Source of the DNA: Chloroflexota bacterium | GTDB taxonomy: Bacteria; Chloroflexota; Dormibacteria; Dormibacterales; Dormibacteraceae | NCBI GenBank assembly: GCA_005879675.1 | Contig: VBJE01000080.1 | Span: forward strand, 1-6,745 | Length of the DNA: 6,745 nt | Direction of reading: 5' to 3' | Shown here: positions 1 to 4,200 of the stretch, in pieces | How positions within the stretch are numbered: the first letter of the stretch is position 1 | How the letters are laid out: each line of letters begins with the position of its first letter | Program-made: the position numbers and the translations under genes | The notes under the pieces: model-generated | What the model was told of the DNA's origin: nothing | The model's database searches: none | The model's input: the letters and a program-made list of their open reading frames with translations, nothing else

Positions 1-39
1 GCCGCGAAACCCGGTAACGGCACACTCGAGATAACGCGT

Positions 40-53
40 TACACTTCCGGCCG
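40..53 (+). promoter_or_regulatory. Leaderless-type -10 box upstream of the DUF4013 gene
   Basis: TACACT at 40-45 fits the TAnnnT -10 pattern and ends eight bases before the ATG at 54, so transcription would begin at or next to the start codon. No Shine-Dalgarno sequence is visible before that ATG. The expected -35 position (about 17-22, ACGGCA) matches TTGACA only weakly. The 10-bp palindrome TAACGCGTTA (32-41) overlaps the -10 box and could be an operator, although palindromes of this size are common. The same TACACT box recurs upstream of the dehydrogenase gene near 6156. Confidence 0.45.
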
Positions 54-698
54 ATGACCAGCGTCGGCGACGGTTTTGCGTGGCCGTTCCAGGATCCGCA
101 GTGGTTCTCCAAGATCGTCGTCCAGGGCCTGATCGCGATCATCCCCATCGTCGGCTGGATCGCGCTGGCCGGCTGGCTCGTGATGACCATCGACAACTAC
201 CGCACCGGACGCCGCGAGCTGCCGCCGGCCGGCTTCCACCTCGAGCGCGGGATCGTGCTCTTTCTCGTCTACCTCGCCTACGCCATCGTCTTCGCGATTC
301 CGGGGGGCATCATCCAGGGCGCCGGCGCGAGCAACGACAGTCCCGGCCTGCAGGCTCTGGGCAACCTGATCAGCTTCGCCTTCAGCATCCTGCTCGCCTT
401 TCTGGCGCCGTCGGTGATCCTCCACACGTACCGCGCCGGGTTCAACGGCGGCTTCGACCTCAGCGGCATCTGGCAGATGGCGACGGCGAACGTGACGAAC
501 TCGATCATCGCCGGGCTGTTGATCTGGGTGGCCGGCTTCATCGGCGGGCTGGGCATCATCCTCTGCTGCGTCGGCCTGCTCTTCACAGTGCCCTACAGCA
601 TGGCCATCATCGCCGGCGTGGTGACCTGGTACGAGCAGATCACGTCCGGTCCTGCTGCGTCAGGCCCGGCGTCCGGTCCCGCGCCGCTTCCTTCCTAG
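54..698 (+). CDS. DUF4013-like multi-pass membrane protein
   Basis: This is a 214-residue integral membrane protein with about five hydrophobic segments, roughly residues 21-44, 68-90, 103-125, 150-172 and 175-193. The pattern near the first segment (IIPIVGW, then a basic DNYRTGRRELPP stretch around 47-58) is the signature I associate with DUF4013, a family of unknown function whose first helix is followed by a short polar loop ending in LP. There is no signal peptide or enzymatic motif. The C-terminal tail (about 198-214) is a low-complexity Ser/Gly/Pro/Ala stretch with repeated SGPA units, probably cytoplasmic and disordered. The ATG at 54 is chosen because a plausible -10 box sits at leaderless distance and the first membrane segment starts about 20 residues in. 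The gene converges on the secreted-protein gene that ends at 832. The membrane-protein call is secure; the family name is recognition from sequence pattern. Confidence 0.8.
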   Translation: MTSVGDGFAWPFQDPQWFSKIVVQGLIAIIPIVGWIALAGWLVMTIDNYRTGRRELPPAGFHLERGIVLFLVYLAYAIVFAIPGGIIQGAGASNDSPGLQALGNLISFAFSILLAFLAPSVILHTYRAGFNGGFDLSGIWQMATANVTNSIIAGLLIWVAGFIGGLGIILCCVGLLFTVPYSMAIIAGVVTWYEQITSGPAASGPASGPAPLPS

Positions 699-831
699 GA
701 GCGCCCCAGCTTCAGTCGCCGCGGTCGCCGTGGCCAGGAGCGCGAATGCAGAAGAGAAGGAGCGGAGCTTTGCCCCGCCCCTTCGAACACCCCTGACTTC
801 CCGTGGGTCGTGGAACTACCAGATCATGGGA

Positions 832-1173
832 TCAGCTGCCTGGCGCGGTGATCGTCGCGCCGCCCCGCACGCAGGCCTTGAATGCCTCCTGCGCGGCCTT
901 GTCGTGGGTCGTTCTGGCCGCCTGGCACGCCTTGACGCGGGCTGACTGCTGCCCGTCCCGGTGAGCCTGGCCATTCGTCGACGCGATGGCGCTGACACAG
1001 GCGCCATGCACGCCGCTCGCTCCATGCGGACAATTACGCGCCGCCGACGCGACCGCGGCGCCATGGTTGTCGCGATCGCCGCTGACGCTCGTCTCGGTCA
1101 TGGCCAGCGCGGTGGCCGTGCCGAGCGCAAGCGCGGCGCTCGCTCCGAGGATCGCCAATCGCAACTTGAGCAT
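832..1173 (-). CDS. Small secreted four-cysteine protein, function unknown
   Basis: The product is 113 residues with a clear Sec signal peptide: basic n-region (MLKLR), hydrophobic core (6-18) and an AxA-type site after ATALA, giving a mature protein from about residue 25. The mature part has four cysteines (48, 59, 83, 101). The first pair lies in a Gly/His-rich segment, CPHGASGVHGAC, and the second pair in a charged, probably helical region with KAC and KACV. Spacing and export suggest two disulfides; His near Cys also leaves metal binding open. No enzymatic motif is visible. The start at 1173 is preferred over an in-frame GTG at 1257 because AGGAGGGA lies just upstream and the signal peptide begins there; the longer form would bury it behind 28 residues. 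The nearest genes are convergent (ends 698) and divergent (starts 1349), so it is probably monocistronic. It resembles uncharacterised exported proteins of soil Actinobacteriota/Dormibacterota-like genomes. Confidence 0.75.
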   Translation of the reverse strand: MLKLRLAILGASAALALGTATALAMTETSVSGDRDNHGAAVASAARNCPHGASGVHGACVSAIASTNGQAHRDGQQSARVKACQAARTTHDKAAQEAFKACVRGGATITAPGS

Positions 1174-1176
1174 GAA

Positions 1177-1184
1177 TCCCTCCT
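1177..1184 (-). promoter_or_regulatory. Strong Shine-Dalgarno for the secreted protein
   Basis: Read on the minus strand the bases are AGGAGGGA, three bases before the ATG at 1173. This site decides the start and removes the 28-residue upstream extension that the open frame would allow. Confidence 0.8.
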
Positions 1185-1348
1185 GAATCGAGCGGTTGCT
1201 AAACACCAGGACCCTTTGGTGAGAAGCAATAACGCCGAGGCGTGAGGCCCTAACCAAAGTCCGTCAAGGACTGGCCAAGCCGCCACGCGCAGGAATTTAT
1301 ACGTTTCGTCGTTAAACCCCAAAGCGTCGCAATAACCCCGGAGGACAA

Positions 1349-1543
1349 ATGGCAGCACAACGTCGCAGAAATATCGTCGCAACGCTCTTGCAACTGGCTG
1401 GCCTGACGCGTCAGGCGAGATCGCTAACGCTCGGTCCCGGCTGCACCTGCGCAAGCTGCGTGCAGGCCTGGGACCGGCAGCGGCCGGCGAAGACCACGAA
1501 GCCCCGCGACATGCGTCGGTACAGGCGTCTCGGCCTGTACTGA
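1349..1543 (+). CDS. Small basic Cys-x-Cys-x2-Cys ORF, possibly a peptide or an RNA
   Basis: A 64-codon frame opens with ATG eight bases after a GGAGG (1336-1341 region, CCGGAGGACAAATGG), good evidence for translation initiation. The predicted peptide is strongly basic (many Arg), has no membrane segment, and carries GCTCASC around residues 31-37, a compact cysteine cluster that could bind metal. I do not recognise a family. Against a normal gene: the frame uses AGA, CTA and several A- or T-ending codons (about a quarter of third positions are A/T), unlike its neighbours, and its DNA is packed with perfect inverted repeats (1401-1416, 1432-1476, 1519-1540), the last lying directly before the stop codon. 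It could be a genuine small protein, a leader peptide, or a structured RNA with an incidental reading frame. A GC hairpin at 1548-1564 closes the unit. Confidence 0.45.
   Translation: MAAQRRRNIVATLLQLAGLTRQARSLTLGPGCTCASCVQAWDRQRPAKTTKPRDMRRYRRLGLY
1401..1540 (+). repeat. Cluster of perfect inverted repeats inside the small ORF
   Basis: Three stem-loops can be read directly. GCCTGACGCGTCAGGC (1401-1416) is a perfect 16-bp palindrome. At 1432-1476, CGGTCCC pairs with GGGACCG (1470-1476), GG (1439-1440) with CC (1467-1468), and CTGCAC (1441-1446) with GTGCAG (1460-1465), making about 15 base pairs with two single-base bulges around a 13-base loop; this stem covers the cysteine codons. At 1519-1540, GTACAGGC pairs with GCCTGTAC around a six-base loop. 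Random GC-rich coding sequence gives some of this, but three in 140 bases is dense and suggests selection on RNA structure. Confidence 0.6.
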
Positions 1544-1547
1544 GCAC

Positions 1548-1564
1548 CGGGCCCGCTGGGCCCG
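1548..1564. terminator. GC hairpin between convergent genes, probable bidirectional terminator
   Basis: CGGGCCC and GGGCCCG form a perfect 7-bp stem around a GCT loop, in the 23-base gap between the stops at 1543 (+) and 1567 (-). The stem also appears as a tandem of the nonamer GGGCCCGCT (1549-1566). There is no T-tract on either side, so termination efficiency is uncertain; position is the main argument. Confidence 0.5.
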
Positions 1565-1566
1565 CT

Positions 1567-1911
1567 TCAGCCCGAGATCGAGGTCAGCAGAGCGAGGTTG
1601 CTGATGGACACGCCCGCGACCCCGATGGTGACGGCCTGGACGGCCACCAACGAGACCCGGAAGACGATGCGCGACAGGCGGTCGTCCTCGCGCACCTTGT
1701 GCGCCGCGGCCACGAGCGCCGCCGCGGCTGCGGCCGCGACCATGACCTTGAATGTCCAGAAGAGGGCTACGCCGCCAACTTCGAGCAACCGGCTGCTGAT
1801 CGGCATCATCTCGACGGCGCCGCGCGCGCGGTCGATCGCGGTGGTCAGCGTGTCGGTCGCCTGACTCCCCAGCAGCAGGCCGCTCCAGAGAAAAGCCTGC
1901 CGGACTTCCAC
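1567..1911 (-). CDS. DUF5658-like small membrane protein
   Basis: This 114-residue protein has three hydrophobic segments, roughly 6-18, 46-69 and 82-108. The arrangement (an Asp at the end of the first helix, TDTLTT at 19-24, then GAVEMMP at 31-37 and a Lys, FWTFK at 51-55, entering the second helix) matches the pattern of DUF5658 membrane proteins, which carry D..LT, G..E.NP and a helix-initial Lys. Function of that family is not known. The second helix has a long Ala run. The start is GTG at 1911, the most upstream start in the frame, which places the first helix at the N-terminus; no Shine-Dalgarno is visible, so the exact start is unsure. It converges with the small ORF ending at 1543 and diverges from the gene at 2112 across a palindrome-rich region. 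Confidence 0.65.
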   Translation of the reverse strand: MEVRQAFLWSGLLLGSQATDTLTTAIDRARGAVEMMPISSRLLEVGGVALFWTFKVMVAAAAAAALVAAAHKVREDDRLSRIVFRVSLVAVQAVTIGVAGVSISNLALLTSISG

Positions 1912-1934
1912 GAAAGTACAACGCGCCGTGTCGG

Positions 1935-1970
1935 CGAGGTGGCTGCACCACCTCGATTGCGAAACGCAAT
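1935..1970. repeat. Two abutting perfect inverted repeats upstream of the DUF5658-like gene
   Basis: CGAGGTGG (1935-1942) pairs with CCACCTCG (1948-1955) around CTGCA, an 8-bp stem. Immediately adjacent, ATTGCG (1956-1961) pairs with CGCAAT (1965-1970) around AAA. They lie 24-59 bases upstream of the minus-strand start at 1911. They could be operators, 5'-leader hairpins of the minus gene, or both. No T-tract follows, so an intrinsic terminator is less likely. Confidence 0.55.
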
Positions 1971-1990
1971 TTCTCGACGGGGCCTCAGTG

Positions 1991-2006
1991 GCTGGTCGCG
2001 ACCAGC
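1991..2006. repeat. Perfect 16-bp palindrome, candidate operator
   Basis: GCTGGTCGCGACCAGC is self-complementary with no spacer, the form expected of a homodimeric regulator site. It lies in the divergent intergenic region, 26 bases before the likely -10 box at 2032 and so near the -35 position of the plus-strand gene. No regulator gene is adjacent, so the binding protein is unknown. Confidence 0.5.
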
Positions 2007-2011
2007 GAGTC

Positions 2012-2035
2012 GATGCACATATAGATGCACATATA
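2012..2035. repeat. Tandem 12-bp duplication, GATGCACATATA x2
   Basis: GATGCACATATA occurs twice with no gap and no mismatch (2012-2023 and 2024-2035). The unit contains ATGCACAT, itself a near-palindrome, and is AT-rich against its GC-rich surroundings. The second copy supplies most of the TATAAA -10 candidate at 2032-2037, so it could be an iteron-like operator over the promoter or a recent slippage duplication of the -10 box. Confidence 0.7.
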
Positions 2036-2037
2036 AA
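2032..2037 (+). promoter_or_regulatory. Candidate -10 box (TATAAA) for the single-TM gene
   Basis: TATAAA is close to the TATAAT consensus and lies about 75 bases upstream of the start at 2112. A partial second copy, TATAGA, sits at 2020-2025 because of the tandem duplication. The -35 region around 2009-2014 (GTCGAT) is poor, so activation or an alternative sigma factor is possible. Confidence 0.4.
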
Positions 2038-2095
2038 GGTGTGGGCCGGCGCTCGCGTGCTCGGGTCGAAGCGGGCCCGCTGGCGTTCCTAATTT

Positions 2096-2102
2096 GGAGG
2101 TG
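2096..2102 (+). promoter_or_regulatory. Shine-Dalgarno GGAGGTG fixing the start at 2112
   Basis: GGAGGTG ends nine bases before the ATG at 2112. A TTG at 2094 would extend the frame by six codons but overlaps this site and has no ribosome-binding site of its own, so the ATG is preferred. Confidence 0.75.
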
Positions 2103-2111
2103 CCGACTCAT

Positions 2112-2531
2112 ATGGATACCGGAACCCTGGTCATGGTCCTTATCGTCGCCATGGTCGTCGTTGTCCTTCTTCTTCTCATCCGCGCCGCCGGCGTGGGGCG
2201 CAGGGCCCGCCCCAAGCTCAGGCCGCTGACGGCTGAGATGCGCGACCGCTACATCCACGACTGGGACGAGATCGAGGCGAAGTTCGTCGACTCGCCGGAG
2301 CAGGCGGTGCGAGAGGCGGAGGCGCTGGTCATGTCCGTCATGCGAGACCGCGGCCACCCGCTCACGGAACGCGATCTGCCCCACGAGATGCGACGGGCGC
2401 ACAAGCTCAGCTCGCGCAACCAGACCGAGGGCATGCGCCAGGCGCTGCTCCACTACCGGTCGCTGATGGAGCGCATGGTCGGAACGGAAGACCAGGCGCA
2501 GCGCGAGCAGCGCCGGCGGGAGATGGCGTAA
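2112..2531 (+). CDS. Conserved single-TM protein with charged helical cytoplasmic domain
   Basis: The product has 139 residues: a short N-terminus, one strong transmembrane helix at about 5-23 (a run of Val and Leu), a basic stop-transfer segment (RAAGVGRRARPK), and a soluble, mostly helical domain from about 35 to the end. Phrases in that domain (RDRYIHDWDEIEAKFVDSP, AVREAEALVMSVMRDRGHP, and a closing MRQALLHYRSLMERMVG) match a widespread uncharacterised family I recall from Actinobacteriota and related phyla, whose hallmark is W..I...FVD.P..AV..A..LV..VM..RG followed by a HYR.L block. Function is not established. The topology suggests a membrane-anchored cytoplasmic domain. The C-terminal tail is rich in Gln, Arg and Glu. 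It converges with the lipoprotein gene across a hairpin-rich terminator region. Confidence 0.75.
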   Translation: MDTGTLVMVLIVAMVVVVLLLLIRAAGVGRRARPKLRPLTAEMRDRYIHDWDEIEAKFVDSPEQAVREAEALVMSVMRDRGHPLTERDLPHEMRRAHKLSSRNQTEGMRQALLHYRSLMERMVGTEDQAQREQRRREMA

Positions 2532-2541
2532 CGCTCGTACA

Positions 2542-2623
2542 GGCTTAAGCCCCTGCGCGCAAGCGCGATAAGGACGGCTCGCAAGCTCGCTTCGCCATCT
2601 GATTGCTCCCCGAGGGGAGAGGG
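2542..2623. terminator. Palindrome-rich convergent terminator region with split dispersed repeat
   Basis: Between stops at 2531 (+) and 2628 (-) lie GGCTTAAGCC (2542-2551, perfect palindrome), CGCGC-AA-GCGCG (2556-2567), a direct repeat GCTCGC-AA-GCTCGC near 2577-2590, and CTCCCC-GA-GGGGAG (2606-2619). Position and structure suggest bidirectional termination. The flanking blocks GCTTAAGCCCCT (2543-2554) and CTCCCCGAGGGG (2606-2617) both recur, fused together, at 6167-6190, so this copy looks like the same repeat with about 51 bases inserted. Confidence 0.5.
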
Positions 2624-2627
2624 CGTA

Positions 2628-3776
2628 TCAGAAGCCCGGGGCGGTCACTCGCGGCCAGGCGTCGTACACGGCTGCCAGCCGCGACGTCACCTCCGACGCT
2701 CCGGTGATGCTGTAGATGTACGTCACGCCGGTTGGCGTCGGCTGGCCGCCAAAACAGGTCGAGCACGCCTTCTCGCCGGCGTAGAAGACGAGGTCGTTGC
2801 TGAGGAACCGCACGCCGGAGCGGCCCGGCGGCGTCGTGTTCGAGACGCTGTTCGCCTGCACGCTGTAGAAGCCGACGCCGCTGACGCCCGTCGAGGTCGC
2901 GAACGAGTACGCGATCCAGCGGCCGTCGGGCGATCCCTCGGGCCGCACCCATCCCAGGGTCGTCATCGACGAGACGCCCGTCGACGGGTCCCATCGCTTG
3001 ACGTTCGCGGCCGCGTCCCGGAAGAACAGCCGGCTCGGCACGGACGCCCAGACCGCCATCGTCCCGGCGGAGGTGGAGTAGACGAGCTTGCCGTCGCTCG
3101 TGCGCCGGACCTGGTCGGGCGCGGTCTCGCCGGTGCCGCCGACGTGGAAGGTCTGGAAGTACGCGACGTACAGCCCGTCCCCGGAAAAGCCGAGAAAGCT
3201 GTCGTCCTGGTTGAAGCTGATGCCCCGTCCCGGGGCAGCCGGGAGGGTGCTGAGCACCCGGTTGCCAGAGGCCGTCACCAGATGCCATGCGTTGGTGTCG
3301 AGGTAGGTCAGCAAGCGTCCATCGGGGCTGAAGGCGTACTGACCCGAGTCGAATCCGCTCGCGTAAGTCGCCAGGACCGTCGCGCCGCCCCCGCTCAGGT
3401 CCGCCTTCACGATCTGGTTCGCGGGCGTCTCGTACGCGACCGTCGCTGCGCTCACGAACTGCGGCGAGAGAGCGGTGGTGTCGAACGTGCACACGTTGCG
3501 GGCGTGAGCGGGGTCCTGGATATCGCGTATCACCACCGTGGGATCGCCGACCACAGTTCCGATGACGAGGTTGTCGCCGGCCGGAACCGCTGTGGCGCAG
3601 TGGACGGCGGACGCCACCGTGGTCGGAGTCGCACCGGCGGAGGGGCTCGACGACGCCGCAGCTGTCGAGGTCTCGGTCGGTGAAGAAGAGGGCGTCGTGT
3701 GCGCGCTGGGAGCCGGCGAACCACCGCATGCGGCCAGCGCCAACGTCAGGAAAAGAGCCACCCCGGCCGCGCGCAC
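2628..3776 (-). CDS. Lipoprotein with PD40/TolB-like beta-propeller, linked to arsR
   Basis: This 382-residue exported lipoprotein has a short basic n-region (VRAAG), a hydrophobic segment (about 4-16) and an LAAC lipobox with Cys17 as the predicted lipidated residue. A Ser/Thr/Pro/Ala-rich linker follows (about 20-57), then a beta-rich domain with repeated FSPDGR / GSPDGRWIAY motifs characteristic of PD40/TolB-type propeller blades. Such propellers bind proteins or ligands at the cell surface; no catalytic residues are recognisable. Mature cysteines include Cys60, Cys96 and a late C-S-T-C pair (338, 341), which could form disulfides or bind a thiophilic metal. GTG at 3776 is chosen because it sits just ahead of the signal sequence and no other in-frame start lies between it and the arsR stop; no Shine-Dalgarno is visible. 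Only 23 bases separate it from arsR on the same strand, with no terminator, so co-transcription is likely. A longer open frame running back through arsR is not coding. Confidence 0.75.
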   Translation of the reverse strand: MRAAGVALFLTLALAACGGSPAPSAHTTPSSSPTETSTAAASSSPSAGATPTTVASAVHCATAVPAGDNLVIGTVVGDPTVVIRDIQDPAHARNVCTFDTTALSPQFVSAATVAYETPANQIVKADLSGGGATVLATYASGFDSGQYAFSPDGRLLTYLDTNAWHLVTASGNRVLSTLPAAPGRGISFNQDDSFLGFSGDGLYVAYFQTFHVGGTGETAPDQVRRTSDGKLVYSTSAGTMAVWASVPSRLFFRDAAANVKRWDPSTGVSSMTTLGWVRPEGSPDGRWIAYSFATSTGVSGVGFYSVQANSVSNTTPPGRSGVRFLSNDLVFYAGEKACSTCFGGQPTPTGVTYIYSITGASEVTSRLAAVYDAWPRVTAPGF

Positions 3777-3799
3777 GCGGTAACAGTAGCGGCCAAAAC

Positions 3800-4153
3800 C
3801 TAGGCCAGCAGCTTGCTTAGCAACTCTCTGGTCTCTGTCGGCAATTTGTCGCGGAGCGCGTAGTAGATCCAGATGCCTCGCTTGTGAGATTCCACGAGCC
3901 CAGCATCCTTCAGCTTCGCCATGTGGTGGCTGATCGTCGGCTGCGTCAGTCCGAGGCCCGCGGTGAAGTCGCAGATGCAGATGGGCCCGGGCGCGTTCCA
4001 GAGCGAGGCGAGCATTCGCAGCCGCGTCGGATCCGCCAGCGCCTTCATCAGCTCGGCGCGGTCCTCGACCCAGGCGTCGCTGACGGCCGGTAGCGCGCAG
4101 CACACGCCCCGCTCGCGAATCACCGGAAGTTGCTTGACAGCCACGAGATCCAT
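3800..4153 (-). CDS. arsR: ArsR-family As(III)-responsive repressor
   Basis: A 117-residue winged-helix repressor of the ArsR/SmtB family. ELMKALADPTRLRMLASL (34-51) is the standard helix entering the DNA-binding domain, QPTISHHMAKLKDAGLV (71-87) is the recognition helix, and KRGIWIYYAL (91-100) is the wing. Candidate metalloid ligands are an N-terminal Cys18-Cys19 pair and Cys59/Cys61 in ICICDFT, the position of the classical ELCVCDL motif. The Cys-Cys plus mid-protein Cys layout is that described for Corynebacterium glutamicum ArsR (Cys15, Cys16, Cys55), where ligands come from both subunits. From that, As(III) or Sb(III) binding is inferred to release DNA. It is divergent from arsM and shares a 47-base regulatory gap containing its probable operator, so it likely represses both directions. 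The ATG at 4153 has no good Shine-Dalgarno; an in-frame GTG four codons on is an alternative. The lipoprotein gene follows closely. Confidence 0.93.
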   Translation of the reverse strand: MDLVAVKQLPVIRERGVCCALPAVSDAWVEDRAELMKALADPTRLRMLASLWNAPGPICICDFTAGLGLTQPTISHHMAKLKDAGLVESHKRGIWIYYALRDKLPTETRELLSKLLA

Positions 4154-4161
4154 GGTACCGT
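4134..4161 (+). promoter_or_regulatory. arsM promoter: TTGACA, 16 bp, extended -10 TGGTACCGT
   Basis: TTGACA (4134-4139) is a perfect -35 hexamer. Sixteen bases on, TACCGT (4156-4161) fits TAnnnT and is preceded by TG-n (4153-4155), an extended -10. The start of transcription would fall near 4168, inside the inverted repeat that follows, which makes repression by steric block straightforward. The -35 lies within the first codons of the divergent arsR. Confidence 0.7.
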
Positions 4162-4185
4162 ATCCATCGATGAATGTCGATGGAT
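4162..4185. promoter_or_regulatory. ArsR operator: perfect 9-6-9 inverted repeat
   Basis: ATCCATCGA (4162-4170) and TCGATGGAT (4177-4185) are exact reverse complements separated by TGAATG. Two ATCGA-type half-sites with a six-base spacer, AT-rich at the ends, is the form expected for an ArsR/SmtB dimer site. It covers the predicted arsM transcription start and lies 9-32 bases upstream of the arsR start codon, so one site can control both genes. Assignment to this ArsR is inference from position and form. Confidence 0.8.
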
Positions 4186-4187
4186 TT

Positions 4188-4193
4188 AGGAGG
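4188..4193 (+). promoter_or_regulatory. Shine-Dalgarno AGGAGG for arsM
   Basis: AGGAGG lies seven bases before the ATG at 4201. This sets the arsM start there; the in-frame ATG at 4174 lies inside the operator and would place the ribosome-binding site within the gene. Confidence 0.9.
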
Positions 4194-4200
4194 AAGCCAG

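Noticed and set aside
699..831. Possible terminator between the first two convergent genes
   Set aside because: Only short imperfect complementarities (for example CCGCGG with CCGTGG) were found, with no convincing stem or T-tract.
1258..1348. Possible tRNA or riboswitch upstream of the small ORF
   Set aside because: No acceptor stem, anticodon arm or T-arm could be assembled; only short repeats of GTCGCA and a five-base inverted repeat (AGTCC/GGACT) are present.
1424..1969. 181-codon minus-strand frame overlapping the DUF5658-like gene
   Set aside because: Low-complexity Arg/Gly translation; the overlapping 114-residue frame has coherent membrane helices and family motifs instead.
1845..2453. 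202-codon minus-strand frame opposite the single-TM gene
   Set aside because: It has no domain and crosses the palindrome-rich intergenic region; the plus strand has a Shine-Dalgarno and a recognisable conserved protein.
2545..3729. 394-codon minus-strand open frame
   Set aside because: It is an Arg/Gly-rich shifted-frame shadow of the lipoprotein gene, without its signal peptide or PD40 motifs.
4174..4200. Earlier ATG for arsM
   Set aside because: It sits inside the operator and upstream of the AGGAGG, which points to the ATG at 4201.
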